The notes beneath the pieces were generated by a model. That model was given only the letters and a program-made list of their open reading frames with translations, had not been told where the DNA came from and made no database searches. This document shows positions 12,362 through 21,281 of a DNA stretch of 64,000 nucleotides, piece after piece. A program made the translations under genes and the position numbers. The DNA comes from Ensifer sp. MPMI2T. Lineage in GTDB: Bacteria > Pseudomonadota > Alphaproteobacteria > Rhizobiales > Rhizobiaceae. Within the stretch, counting starts at the first letter, position 1. Each line of letters starts with the position of its first letter. The DNA is taken from NCBI RefSeq assembly GCF_004827385.1, contig NZ_SRXN01000020.1, forward strand, positions 1 to 64,000, written 5' to 3'.

Positions 12362-12732
12362 TTGTTCCTCCTCTCTCTTGAACGTCTTCAGGTCCTTCCC
12401 GAGAAGCAGGATCAAGGCAAATGCCGTCGGCGGCAATATAGCGGAAAGTGTCGGTTTTCGGCGTCGGTCGCCTGGAAATCCGTGGCTGTAGCTGACATGG
12501 CTGATCTCAAGCCGGTCATGATGCATCTTCCAGGAGAGCGATGCCGATCCTGTCGCCAGGTCGCTCGCAATCGTTGCCGGTCTCCCGGCAAGGCGCAGGC
12601 ACCGCCGGGCCAGCCGCTCGGCCTCGATATCCGAATGGGTCACGAGAAGGTCGGGCCGCCCGACAAAGCGCGCACCAGCAGGTTGGACGTTGGTGCAGCA
12701 TGCATCGTCGAGTTCAGGCTTGTGCAGCCGGT
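12362..12732. other. Gap upstream of gfa with an unexplained open frame
   Basis: No recognisable gene. On the minus strand the gfa frame is continuously open from 12736, encoding about 125 residues ([16 protein letters not shown]...) with a hydrophobic patch, [14 protein letters not shown], near its end. I see no family and no good ribosome site. It is either a chance open frame in GC-rich DNA or the remains of a fused upstream gene. The gfa promoter should lie here. Confidence 0.4.
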
Positions 12733-13176
12733 TCACTGAATGGAAATCTGCACCTTCTGACTGTCGCTCGTGGTATCCGGAATCTTCATCTCGTAGCTGC
12801 CCGGCTTAATGGCGATGAACGAAAGCGTCGCCGTGCCTGCTTCGTCGAATTCGAGGCTGTCGATCGCCATGGGGCGCACTTCGATGCCGTTGATGACGAT
12901 CTCGTTCATCCAGATCGCACGAAAGAACGGCGCCCCGGTGAGTGCCAATTCCGCCGACCCGTCCGCTGTGATGCGCATTTCATAGTAGGCGCCGGACTGC
13001 AGGGCGATGGCACCTTTGCCGAGCGGCTTGCCGGAACTGAGCGTGATCTCGATAGGCTCGCCGCGGTTGCAGTTGGCGAGCAACCCGGCAAAGCCGAACT
13101 CGCCGCAAAGCGGGGCGGAAACGGCCGGGGTTGCCAGAAAGTACGCGGCCAGCGCCGCGAAAATTAATCTATGCAC
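12733..13176 (-). CDS. Periplasmic protein of unknown function in PQQ-dehydrogenase cluster
   Basis: A 147-residue exported protein: GTG start, signal peptide ([20 protein letters not shown]), then about 125 residues rich in beta strands, with two Cys ([14 protein letters not shown]) that could form a disulfide. The pattern ([38 protein letters not shown]) suggests a single beta-sandwich like a cupredoxin or SoxYZ-like carrier domain, but no copper ligand set is evident. The GTG follows GGGGAGG; an upstream ATG (13197) is the alternative. It is last in the unit SBP (15382), beta-propeller (14193), this gene. Function unknown. Confidence 0.7.
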   Translation of the reverse strand: MHRLIFAALAAYFLATPAVSAPLCGEFGFAGLLANCNRGEPIEITLSSGKPLGKGAIALQSGAYYEMRITADGSAELALTGAPFFRAIWMNEIVINGIEVRPMAIDSLEFDEAGTATLSFIAIKPGSYEMKIPDTTSDSQKVQISIQ

Positions 13177-13218
13177 GATGAAAATCCTCCCCAACATGTC
13201 CTGTTGCACTGGTCCCGC

Positions 13219-14193
13219 TCAATACGGGGCGACCACGACCCCCCAAGGCTGCTCGCCGACTTGAACCGAGCGGATCACCGTTTCCTCTTTGACGTCGATG
13301 ATGCTGACGTCGTTGGAGTTGCCATTCGTGGTGATCAGGAATTCCTCGCCCGGGGTGAATGCCATTTGCCAAACGCGCTGCCCGACAAGCAGGTATTCGA
13401 GCACTTCATCCTTCGCGGCGTCGATCACCGCAACCCGGTTGGCGGGGCCGAGCGCCACGAAAACGCGGGAGCCGTCCTTGGTCGCCTTGACGCCCACCGG
13501 CTGCAACCATTCCGGCAGAATCCCCGGTACGGCAAAGTTGATCTTCTTGGCGATCGCCGGCTCGGACGCCGTTAGATCGATCACCGAAACGGTGCCGCCG
13601 ATCTCGGAGCTGACGTAAAGCTTCTTGCCGTCGGCCGTGAACTCCGCATAGCGCGGGCGCTGGTCCACCCGCACGTTGTGCTCGATCTCGTAGGTGGAGG
13701 CGCTGATGAAATGCGCCATGTTGGTGGTTTCGGAGGTGTTGATGATGGTCTTCGCATCCGGGCTGACCGCAACGCCTTCCGGCTCGACGCCGACCGGTAT
13801 TTCGGCCAAAACCCGACGCGTCTTGACGTCGACGACGGTCACCAGATTATCGTCCTCGTTGGCGACGTAGAGCGGATTGCCTGAGGGATCGAGAGCGAAA
13901 AGTTCCGGATCGGGGCCTGACGGCAGCGTATGCAGTTCCTTGTAGGTTTCGGGATCGAACACCCGGACGGTATCGTCGTCCGAAGCACAGACATAGAGCT
14001 CCTTGCCATCCGGGCTGATCGTGATGCCGCGCGGCCTGTTGCCCGCCGGGAAAGTGGCGATCACCTCCCAGCTTTGGCTGTCGAGCACGGTCACGTTATT
14101 GCTGCGTTCATTGGTGACGAAGACCTTGTTGGCCTCAGCAGGAGCCGCAAACATCAGAACGGCTGACAGAAGCACCACTGCGGATCTCAGCAT
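13219..14193 (-). CDS. YVTN/YncE-type beta-propeller, PQQ-dehydrogenase-associated
   Basis: A 324-residue periplasmic beta-propeller. After a signal peptide (MLRSAVVLLSAVLMFAAPAEA) come about seven repeats of the YVTN pattern, e.g. VFVTNERSNNVTVLDSQSWE, LYVCASDDDTVRVFDPETYK, LYVANEDDNLVTVVDVKTRR and ITTNGNSNDVSIIDVKEETV. Proteins of this kind recur next to PQQ alcohol dehydrogenases; their role is not settled (possibly a scaffold or lanthanide/PQQ handling). The ATG follows GGAGG inside the end of the upstream gene, so it is coupled to the binding-protein gene at 14195-15382. Confidence 0.82.
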   Translation of the reverse strand: MLRSAVVLLSAVLMFAAPAEANKVFVTNERSNNVTVLDSQSWEVIATFPAGNRPRGITISPDGKELYVCASDDDTVRVFDPETYKELHTLPSGPDPELFALDPSGNPLYVANEDDNLVTVVDVKTRRVLAEIPVGVEPEGVAVSPDAKTIINTSETTNMAHFISASTYEIEHNVRVDQRPRYAEFTADGKKLYVSSEIGGTVSVIDLTASEPAIAKKINFAVPGILPEWLQPVGVKATKDGSRVFVALGPANRVAVIDAAKDEVLEYLLVGQRVWQMAFTPGEEFLITTNGNSNDVSIIDVKEETVIRSVQVGEQPWGVVVAPY

Positions 14194-14194
14194 T

Positions 14195-15382
14195 CTATCC
14201 TCCAAAGGCGTGGCAAGCGTTTTCCGGCGCATCGATGCCCAGCGTGTCGAGCGGCGAACGCTGGTGCAGGTAGCCATCCTGCGGCGATACAGACACCGTC
14301 ACCCGACCGTCGGTCAAAAGGATCGGCTGGCGCAATTGCCCGTTCCAGGGACGGAAGGTCAGCTTCTGGCCCTTGAACGCCGCCAGTTCGAAATCCTCCG
14401 AAAGCGCATAGGCCCGCACGGACGCCGGATCGGTCTTGCCGGACTGCATCACCGCCTCGCCGATCACGCGCATGGCAAGCCAGGTCTGGTAGTCCTCCTC
14501 GCGCATGCTGCGGCCGGTCAGCTTCTCGAAGCGGCGTTGGAACTGCGTCGCGCCCCAAGCTTCTTGAGCAGCATGCCAGGATACCGGGCGAAGGCCCGCG
14601 GATCCTGCCACAGGCCTCGGATCCCAGGAGTGATAAGGCAGGTAGGGTGCGAAGACACCGGCCTCGTCGGCCGCGATGATCACGTCGTGATCCTCGGCAT
14701 CCTGGGTAAATACGGGGATCTGTTTTTGCACCATGACATGACCGGTATCCGTGCGCCGGGCGCCGCCGGTGTCGACGAACTCGCGCTCCTCGACGATCTC
14801 CGCCCCGAACTTGGCGGCCGATTTGCGATAGTTTTCTGCCAGAAGCGTGTCTTCGGGATGCGAGCCATGGATCAAGAGGATGCGCGTCCATTTCTTCCAC
14901 ATGAGGAACTGAATGACGCTATCGCTGAGCATGGAGCGGCTCGGTGAGACATGCAGCACATTGGCCCGGCAGTCGACATCGCGCAGCGTCTCGTCGCGAG
15001 CGCCTGCATTCAAAAGCAGTACCTCCGGCCCAGCTTGGTCTGATAGCGCCTTCAGGGCGCCGCCTTCCGCGATCACCGTGATCAGGTTGAAGCCTTGGGC
15101 TTTCAGCGCATCCAGCGCTGCCCCCGCCTTGTCCAGTGCAACCGCTTGCGTTTTCAGCGTGTAGTCCGTGTCCGTGAAGGCGCCGGTCGTCCGATTGTCC
15201 TCGTTGCCGAGCAAGGCGCCCGCAAAACCCAGATCGGCAGGTGGCGCGTCGAGCCGCGAAATCGGCGGACCGACCACGCGATCCACCCTGAGCACGGCAA
15301 CCTTCACCTCCATTGCCCGTAAAGGGAGCGCGATAAGCATCGCCGCGCAAAAAACGGCAAGCGTAAGCGGTAGCTTAGACAT
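14195..15382 (-). CDS. ABC-type branched-chain-amino-acid-like binding protein of PQQ systems
   Basis: A 395-residue periplasmic binding protein. Signal peptide MSKLPLTLAVFCAAMLIALPLRA, then a type I periplasmic-binding fold (LivJ/Leu-Ile-Val-binding-like) with segments such as LNAGARDETLRDVDCRANVL and LMWKKWTRILLIHGSHPEDT. It matches the known pattern of binding proteins linked to PQQ-dependent alcohol dehydrogenases, here without any ABC permease or ATPase nearby, so it may act as a sensor or chaperone rather than in uptake. First gene of a three-gene minus-strand unit, divergent from the DUF3280 gene. Confidence 0.82.
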   Translation of the reverse strand: MSKLPLTLAVFCAAMLIALPLRAMEVKVAVLRVDRVVGPPISRLDAPPADLGFAGALLGNEDNRTTGAFTDTDYTLKTQAVALDKAGAALDALKAQGFNLITVIAEGGALKALSDQAGPEVLLLNAGARDETLRDVDCRANVLHVSPSRSMLSDSVIQFLMWKKWTRILLIHGSHPEDTLLAENYRKSAAKFGAEIVEEREFVDTGGARRTDTGHVMVQKQIPVFTQDAEDHDVIIAADEAGVFAPYLPYHSWDPRPVAGSAGLRPVSWHAAQEAWGATQFQRRFEKLTGRSMREEDYQTWLAMRVIGEAVMQSGKTDPASVRAYALSEDFELAAFKGQKLTFRPWNGQLRQPILLTDGRVTVSVSPQDGYLHQRSPLDTLGIDAPENACHAFGG

Positions 15383-15508
15383 TGCCGGAACGACCTCCCA
15401 ACCTTCCCTGACACTCTGTCGGGGAGGAGATTAACAGCGCAATTTGTGTCGCAAAACCGAGACTTATGGAGCGTAGTTTCACAAAACGCCTGTGCTAGGC
15501 TGAGGCCT

Positions 15509-16018
15509 ATGCAACGCATTTTGACCGCGCTCGTCCTGGCCCTGGCGCCGGCGCTTGCCCTGGCAGCGCTGGACAAGCCGCTGATGTCCGGCGCCAAGGT
15601 GGCATTCCTTGGCATGACCTTCGTCGATCTGTCGACGGAGGGCGCCTACAACGGTGTGCGCGCCGACGAAACGGCGCGGCTCAAGCTGCTGGAGGGCGCA
15701 GCGCGCGACCGCCTCGTGGCGGAAGGCTTCGTCATCCTCTCGAATGATTCCGTGGCGACTGACCTCGCAAACACGGTAAACCCCGCCAACTGCTACGGCT
15801 GCGACGTGCGCATGGGCGCCCGGCTCGGCGCCGACTATGTGCTGGTTGGTGAAGTGAGGAAGGTCTCCAACCTGGTTCTTTCGATAAATCTTGTTCTGCG
15901 CGACGTGCGCTCCGGCGAGATGCTGCGCGGTCTTGCGGTGGACATACGCTCGAACACCGACGACAGCTGGCTGCGCGGCCTTCACTACATCCTGAAAAAC
16001 CACTTCTTCAAATCGTGA
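15509..16018 (+). CDS. DUF3280 periplasmic protein
   Basis: A 169-residue exported protein: signal peptide MQRILTALVLALAPALALAA, then a domain resembling DUF3280, a fold like lipoprotein/TolB-N-type sensors (KVAFLGMTFVDLSTEGAYNG, ADYVLVGEVRKVSNLVLSIN). A Cys pair in NPANCYGCD is conspicuous. The frame is open 21 codons upstream, but only ATG 15509 gives a signal peptide. It overlaps the start region of the next gene and forms a plus-strand unit with SRPBCC and beta-propeller genes. Genes of this family recur in PQQ alcohol-oxidation clusters; the molecular role is unknown. Confidence 0.75.
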   Translation: MQRILTALVLALAPALALAALDKPLMSGAKVAFLGMTFVDLSTEGAYNGVRADETARLKLLEGAARDRLVAEGFVILSNDSVATDLANTVNPANCYGCDVRMGARLGADYVLVGEVRKVSNLVLSINLVLRDVRSGEMLRGLAVDIRSNTDDSWLRGLHYILKNHFFKS

Positions 16019-16026
16019 GGGGACTA

Positions 16027-16560
16027 ATGCGGTACTTCGATCATTTCCTGCTGACATTCCTGCTGATCCTACCAGGCTTGGCGCAGGCCCATGGCCCGAC
16101 ACGGCAGAAGCTGGCGCTGTCGCTCGATGTCGCAGCGGAACCGGCGGCAGTCTGGGCCGTGATCGGCAATTTCCAGGACATGAGCTGGCACCCGGCCGTA
16201 TTCTCGACCTCCGGAAAGGGCGGCAATACCATCGACGCGACGCGCGTGCTGACGCTCAAAGACGCCGGCGGCCCGACAATCTCCGAAGTCCTTTACAAGT
16301 ACGATGCGGCGAAGATGTCCTATTCCTACCGCATCACCGAGGTGGACGTGAACGTGCTGCCGGTCACCAATTATTCCTCACATCTGACGGTGGTGCCGAA
16401 GGCTGGCGGCGGCTCCCATATCGAATGGAAGGGCGCCTTCTACCGCGGCTATCCGAACAATGATCCCCCCGCCAACCTGAATGACGAGGCAGCCCTTGCC
16501 GCCGTTGGCGCGGTATACAAGGCCGGTTTCGATGCGCTCGAAAAGAAATTCGGCAAATAG
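16027..16560 (+). CDS. Exported SRPBCC (START-like) protein
   Basis: A 177-residue protein with a signal peptide (YFDHFLLTFLLILPGLAQA) and a START/SRPBCC ligand-binding fold seen in LSLDVAAEPAAVWAVIGNFQDMSWHP and HIEWKGAFYRGYPNNDP. An exported member of this family is less usual than cytoplasmic ones. ATG 16027 follows GAGGGG; GTG 16015, overlapping the previous stop, is an alternative. Its 3' end overlaps the next gene by 29 nt. Probably co-expressed with its DUF3280 and beta-propeller neighbours in the methanol-oxidation region. Confidence 0.75.
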   Translation: MRYFDHFLLTFLLILPGLAQAHGPTRQKLALSLDVAAEPAAVWAVIGNFQDMSWHPAVFSTSGKGGNTIDATRVLTLKDAGGPTISEVLYKYDAAKMSYSYRITEVDVNVLPVTNYSSHLTVVPKAGGGSHIEWKGAFYRGYPNNDPPANLNDEAALAAVGAVYKAGFDALEKKFGK

Positions 16561-17536
16561 CGGCATCCTCGTTGCTGTGGTGCTCGGCACCCTATCGGTG
16601 CCGGGCAGCGCCTTCGCCGACTATGCCTATATCACCAACCAGTCGTCGAGCGATTTGAGCGTGATCGATCTCGACCGATTGGTCGAAGTCGGACGCATCC
16701 CGGTGCCAGGCCAGCCGGCCGGCATCGCAGTCGCGCCCGCGCTAGATGCCGTCTTCACCGTCAGCCCGGAGAGCAAGATGCTGCGCCGCTACGGCATGCC
16801 CGCCGCAACACCCGAAGCCGAGCAAAGGCTCGACGGCGGGCCGATCGGGGTTGCGGTCGACGAGCAGCGCGGCCGCGTCTTCGTCTCGGACTGGTACAAT
16901 GCGCGGGTCTGGGTCATCGCCGCTGAAGGCCTTGATGCCTTGGACGTGCTGTCAACCGGCAGTGCGCCAGCCGGCCTTGCCCTTTCCCTCGACGGGCGAT
17001 GGCTCGCGACGGCCGATCGGGACGCCAACCAAGTCTCCATATTCGACGCCGAGACGCTGAAACTTCGCCATCGGGTGACCGTCGGATTGCGGCCTTTCGG
17101 CGTAACGTTTTCACCCGACGGCCGGCTCTTTTCCGCAGATGTCGGCAGCAATACGGTCACGGCCGTAGATCCCGTGAGCGGCCGAGTTCTCGGCCATGTG
17201 GCGACCCGCGAACGACCCTATGCCGTCGCCTTTGCCTCCGGAAGGGGCTTCGTCACCAACCAGTATGACGACAGCGTCAGCGTCTTCGACGCCCAAAGCC
17301 TTGCCTCGGTCGCCGTCATCGATACTGGCGAATATCCGGAAGGCATCGACACGTCGGCGGATGGTCGCCGGATCATCGTGGCGAACTGGTTTTCGAACAG
17401 CCTTACGGTTATCGACTCCGAAAGCCTGGAGATCATCGGCGAGATCACAACCGGTGACGGACCGCGCGCTTTCGGGCGCTTCGTGTCGACGGCGCCGGCA
17501 TCCGGCAAGGCCCAAAAGCCCGCCACCGAGCAATGA
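16532..17536 (+). CDS. Second YncE-type beta-propeller protein
   Basis: A 334-residue periplasmic beta-propeller. Basic N-terminus MRSKRNSANSG and hydrophobic ILVAVVLGTLSVPGSAFA form the signal peptide. Repeats follow: DYAYITNQSSSDLSVIDLDR, RVFVSDWYNARVWVI, GFVTNQYDDSVSVFDAQSLA and IIVANWFSNSLTVIDSESLE. It is clearly paralogous in type to the propeller at 13219-14193 but diverged. It overlaps the SRPBCC gene by 29 nt, so translation is probably coupled. Role inferred only from its place beside XoxF. Confidence 0.8.
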   Translation: MRSKRNSANSGILVAVVLGTLSVPGSAFADYAYITNQSSSDLSVIDLDRLVEVGRIPVPGQPAGIAVAPALDAVFTVSPESKMLRRYGMPAATPEAEQRLDGGPIGVAVDEQRGRVFVSDWYNARVWVIAAEGLDALDVLSTGSAPAGLALSLDGRWLATADRDANQVSIFDAETLKLRHRVTVGLRPFGVTFSPDGRLFSADVGSNTVTAVDPVSGRVLGHVATRERPYAVAFASGRGFVTNQYDDSVSVFDAQSLASVAVIDTGEYPEGIDTSADGRRIIVANWFSNSLTVIDSESLEIIGEITTGDGPRAFGRFVSTAPASGKAQKPATEQ

Positions 17537-17583
17537 TCATTTCATTGCAGAGCGGACTCCGGGCGAGTCGCACCTGGGCTGGA

Positions 17584-17689
17584 CTACAGCGCCGCGCGTC
17601 TTTCAGACGCGCAAAGGACGCTGTAGCACTTTGAATTGCTGCATGTTCTTGTCCTTTAATCGGTTACGATTAAAGGCGACATGCAGTAG
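17584..17689 (+). repeat. RIME-like palindromic repeat, full copy
   Basis: Starts CTACAGCGCCGCGCGTC with the inner palindrome GCGCGTCTTTCAGACGCGC, then CTGTAGCACTTTGAATTGCT and a second palindrome (GCATGT...ACATGC) ending ATGCAG. Diverged or partial copies of the family lie at 24469-24569 (reverse), 25666-25709, 29201-29244, 39688-39729, 44611-44672 and 63756-63840. It lies between the converging propeller gene and xoxJ. Confidence 0.8.
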
Positions 17690-17812
17690 AGCCGATCCAA
17701 ACCAGATTGGCGCGAAATCGGGAAAGCCGGTGTTGAGCGTGCCGTTCTTGCGCAGAGCGGAGATGCTACCGTCGCGCGTTGCTCGCAACCCTTTGTAAGG
17801 AGCCGCAAGCGG

Positions 17813-18679
17813 TCAGTTCCGTAACTCGAGCGGCCCAGTCCCCATATCGTTCACGAGAGGAACACCCGCCTCTGTGAGGATGGTGTTGATCTCGGCCTGA
17901 TTCCGGCGGATCAGGGAGTTCAGCTTCCGCTCCCACACCTTCTCGCCTTGTCTGACGCCCATGGTGATGCGGTAGAAGAGCTTCGGCAGCATCGGCTCCG
18001 ACAAGAGCGGCGTCACCTTCAGGTCCGGATGGCTCGCCTTGACCAAAGGCGCCCCGATCGGCCCCCAGAGAATGGCTGCGTCTATGGCGCCAGACCTCAG
18101 GTCGGCCAGCATCTCGTCGGCCGGGTCCTCGTAGCGCCGATCGACCATCAGGTGGTACGGCTTCGCTTTGGGCAACAGTCCGTTCCTCGCCATATGCGTG
18201 GCCGGCGGGGTTCCTGCGATGATGCCGATCCGCCTGTCCTTGAGGAGTGGATCGGACAGTTTCGTGACGCCGGACAGCGAACCGCTCGAGGGGACGATCA
18301 GCACATAGGCCGAGGTGTAGTAGTGGTTGGTGTTCAACACCAGTTCGTCGCCCTGAGCGTAGCCGATGACCACATCGCAGACATTGGCCTGCAAGGTCTT
18401 GCGAATGAAGCCGGTGGCCATTGGAAACCAACTATAGTCCAGTGGCAGTCCGAGCTTGGACGCCATCAGCTCGGCAATCTTGTTCTCGTACCCTGCACCC
18501 GAGCGATCCGACATCGGCAGATTGGCCGGATCGGCGCAGACACGGAAAGCTGTCTTCGACACCAGGTCCGACGTCTGTGCCACTGCCGGACCGGCACAGA
18601 CGACAGGGACCAGAACGCTGACTGCTGCAACGAGGCTAGTTACTGCCGAGGCACGATTTTTCAGCATCCCGGATCGCAT
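17813..18679 (-). CDS. xoxJ: XoxJ/MxaJ-like periplasmic binding protein
   Basis: A 288-residue solute-binding-protein homologue that accompanies XoxF/MxaF methanol dehydrogenases. Signal peptide around SAVTSLVAAVSVLVPVVCAG, then an extracellular solute-binding type 3 fold: FRVCADPANLPMSDRSGAGYENKIAELMA, LPLDYSWFPMATGFIRKTLQ and CDVVIGYAQGDELVLNTNHY. XoxJ is thought to help activate or mature apo-XoxF. The start MRSGMLKNR lies inside the end of xoxG (44-bp overlap, different frame); an ATG 4 codons later is also possible. Third gene of the xoxF-xoxG-xoxJ operon. Confidence 0.9.
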   Translation of the reverse strand: MRSGMLKNRASAVTSLVAAVSVLVPVVCAGPAVAQTSDLVSKTAFRVCADPANLPMSDRSGAGYENKIAELMASKLGLPLDYSWFPMATGFIRKTLQANVCDVVIGYAQGDELVLNTNHYYTSAYVLIVPSSGSLSGVTKLSDPLLKDRRIGIIAGTPPATHMARNGLLPKAKPYHLMVDRRYEDPADEMLADLRSGAIDAAILWGPIGAPLVKASHPDLKVTPLLSEPMLPKLFYRITMGVRQGEKVWERKLNSLIRRNQAEINTILTEAGVPLVNDMGTGPLELRN

Positions 18680-19172
18680 CCGATTTCGCTTCCTTCTTGG
18701 CCGGGCGTCCCCGCGGCAAGGCACCGGAGCCGCGCGCCTTCAAATACGTATAGATGTCATCGAGATAACACATGACGTTGGCGTTCTCGCCAAAGGCGGG
18801 CATCACCGAGTTCTCGGCGACGTTCACCCTCTTGCGGCCATTCGTGACGACTTCGAGGAAGGCGTAGTAGTCCAGGTTTATCGCGGAGTTCTTCAAGGCC
18901 GGCGCGTAGCTCGAGCCCTCGCCCTCCGGACCATGACAGACATGACATTCGGAATGATAGCGGCGGAAGCCCGAATAGGTCATCCAGTCGACCGTGCCAT
19001 CCTTGGCGATGTTGAAGGTCGGAACGTCGTCGGCGGTATAATACCGCCCGTTCTCGCTGCGGACGGAGGTGATGTTGTCCTTTGGCGCCGGTGCATCTTC
19101 TGCGCCCGCGGTGCCGACAAAAAGCGTCAACACGGAAAGGATCAACGGTATAGCGGGTCTGGTTGTAGTCAT
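18636..19172 (-). CDS. xoxG: Cytochrome c XoxG, electron acceptor of XoxF
   Basis: A 178-residue periplasmic c-type cytochrome. Signal peptide TTTRPAIPLILSVLTLFVGTAGA, one haem site CHVCH (in YHSECHVCHGPEGEGSSYAP), and a downstream Met candidate axial ligand in ENSVMPAFGENANVM. XoxG takes electrons from PQQH2 in XoxF. ATG 19172 follows a weak site (GGACGTAAG) but gives the only sensible signal peptide; the frame is open 57 codons upstream. It lies 79 nt after xoxF and overlaps xoxJ. Confidence 0.9.
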   Translation of the reverse strand: MTTTRPAIPLILSVLTLFVGTAGAEDAPAPKDNITSVRSENGRYYTADDVPTFNIAKDGTVDWMTYSGFRRYHSECHVCHGPEGEGSSYAPALKNSAINLDYYAFLEVVTNGRKRVNVAENSVMPAFGENANVMCYLDDIYTYLKARGSGALPRGRPAKKEAKSDAIRDAEKSCLGSN

Positions 19173-19251
19173 CTTACGTCCTTTTAGGCGGGGGGACGAA
19201 TGGGCGCAGGTTTCACTGCCCGCGCCCATTCCCTGAGCGAAGATTGCCGCT

Positions 19252-21057
19252 TCAATCCGGCAGCTTGAACACGGTGAGCGTGCCGCCGAGCGCGGTGTAG
19301 TTGCTGAGGGCGGCGTAGCCACCGACAGCTCCGAGACCGTCATTCGGGTTGGTCAGGCCTGCTGCCAGACCGATGCCGGCCCAGCCGCCGACACCCGAGA
19401 GCACGGCCACGTACTGCTTGCCGCCATGGGCGTAGGTCATCACGTTGCCGATCACACCGGAAGGCGTCTTGAAGCGATAGAGCTCCTTACCCGTGGCAGC
19501 GTCGACCGCCTTCACATAACCCTCGAGCGTTCCGTAGAAGACCACGTCGCCGGCAGTTGCCAGAGCGCCCGACCAGACCGAGAAGGGTTCCGGCAGGGAC
19601 CATTTGATCTTGCCTTCCTTGTTATCCCAGGCAATGAAATTGCCCATGCCGCCATGGCTGTCCGCCGCCGGATACATCGACAGCGTAGCCCCGACGTAGG
19701 GTTGGCCGGCGGTGTAGTTTACCCGGAACGGTTCGTAGTCCATGCAGACATGGTTGGTCGGCACATAGAACAGCTCGGTCTTCGGCGAATAGGCCGCGGG
19801 CTGCTGATCCTTGGAACCGAGCGCCGCCGGGCAGATACCGGTCGAGTTGGTGTCCTCGCCGTTCTGCTCGGTCGAAAACTGCGCCACGACCTGCGGCCGG
19901 CCATACTGGTCGGACTTCGGATCCATGACCACTTCGCTCGCCCAGTTGACCTTGGGATCGAATTTCTCCGCCACCAGCAGCTCGCCGGTGACACGGTCCA
20001 TCGTATAGCCGAAGCCGTTGCGGTCGAAATGGGTCAGCAGCTTGCGATCCTTGCCGTCGATCTGCTGGTCGGTGAGGATCATCTCATTGACGCCGTCATA
20101 GTCCCATTCATCGTGGGGCGTCATCTGGTAGACCCATTTGGCCATGCCGGTATCGACATCGCGCGCCCAGATCGTCATCGACCAGCGGTTGTCGCCGGGC
20201 CGCTGGGTTGGGTTCCAGGTAGAGGGGTTGCCCGATCCGTAATACATGAGGTTCAGTTCGGGATCATAGGAATACCAGCCCCAGGTCGTACCTCCGCCGA
20301 TCCTCCATTGATCGCCCTCCCAGGTGGTGAGGCCCGAGTCCTTACCGACGGGCTTGCCCAGGTGCGTGGTCTTTTCAGGATCCATCAGCGTATCGCTGTC
20401 CGGGCCCATCGAGTAACCGCGCCACAGGAGCTTGCCATCTGCCATCGAATAGGCCGTCACGGAGCCGCGCACGCCGAACTCACCGCCGGAGATGCCGACG
20501 AGCACTTTGTCCTTCACCGGCATGACCGTGGCGGTATTGGTCTCGCCTTTAGCAGGATCGCCGTTCTTGACGCTCCAGATGACTTTGCCGGTCTTGGCAT
20601 CGAGCGCCACGACCGTTGTGTCGGCCTGATGCAGGAAGATCTTGTTGTCCGCATAGGCCACGCCGCGATTGACGGTGTCGCAACACATCACGGGAATGAC
20701 GGTCGGATCCTGTTTCGGTTCGTACTTCCAGAGAATCTGGCCGTCTTTGGTAAGATCCAGCGCGTAGACCGTGTTCGGAAATGGCGTATGGACGTACATG
20801 ATGTCGCCCACGACGAGCGGCGCACCTTCGTGACCGCGCAGCACGCCGGTCGAGAAAGTCCATGCCACCTGCAGTTTCCCGACATTGTCCTTGTTGATCT
20901 GGTCGAGCTTCGAGTAGCGCAGGTTGGCGTAGTCGCCGGTCTGGATGGCCCATTGATTGGGATCGTCAATATGCTTCTGCAATTCCGAGTTGGCGAGAGC
21001 GACCTGCGCGCTGCCGCCGATCGTCGTGAAGGCAAGCAATGTAAGAAGTCGTTTCAT
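19252..21057 (-). CDS. xoxF: Lanthanide-dependent PQQ methanol dehydrogenase XoxF
   Basis: A 601-residue quinoprotein oxidising methanol in the periplasm, to formaldehyde or further. It has a signal peptide ([22 protein letters not shown]) and an eight-bladed propeller. The adjacent-Cys ring over PQQ is PVMCCD (Cys125-126). The catalytic Asp319 and the lanthanide-specific extra Asp321 are in [12 protein letters not shown]; calcium-type MxaF has Ala at the second place. Other metal/PQQ segments are GGEFGVRG and [20 protein letters not shown]. The first ATG (21063) directly abuts AGGAGG, so the ATG two codons later is the likelier start. First gene of xoxFGJ. Confidence 0.96.
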   Translation of the reverse strand: MKRLLTLLAFTTIGGSAQVALANSELQKHIDDPNQWAIQTGDYANLRYSKLDQINKDNVGKLQVAWTFSTGVLRGHEGAPLVVGDIMYVHTPFPNTVYALDLTKDGQILWKYEPKQDPTVIPVMCCDTVNRGVAYADNKIFLHQADTTVVALDAKTGKVIWSVKNGDPAKGETNTATVMPVKDKVLVGISGGEFGVRGSVTAYSMADGKLLWRGYSMGPDSDTLMDPEKTTHLGKPVGKDSGLTTWEGDQWRIGGGTTWGWYSYDPELNLMYYGSGNPSTWNPTQRPGDNRWSMTIWARDVDTGMAKWVYQMTPHDEWDYDGVNEMILTDQQIDGKDRKLLTHFDRNGFGYTMDRVTGELLVAEKFDPKVNWASEVVMDPKSDQYGRPQVVAQFSTEQNGEDTNSTGICPAALGSKDQQPAAYSPKTELFYVPTNHVCMDYEPFRVNYTAGQPYVGATLSMYPAADSHGGMGNFIAWDNKEGKIKWSLPEPFSVWSGALATAGDVVFYGTLEGYVKAVDAATGKELYRFKTPSGVIGNVMTYAHGGKQYVAVLSGVGGWAGIGLAAGLTNPNDGLGAVGGYAALSNYTALGGTLTVFKLPD

Positions 21058-21281
21058 TTTCATCCTCCTCTCGAGTGCTGCCGATCAGGGCTATTCAACC
21101 CGCTCGCCCCGGGAAAACCTCACGGTCTCCTCACTTCCCGGCATCGGCCTGCGACACTATCCCCGCGGCTTCAACGAGGCCGGGGCACCTTAGTCCTGCT
21201 TTTGGTTTCAGCTCCTCCTTCGCTGCGGTTTCAGGACAACGACATGCATGAAATCAAAGACCTAAAGCGCGTCGCATGCCT

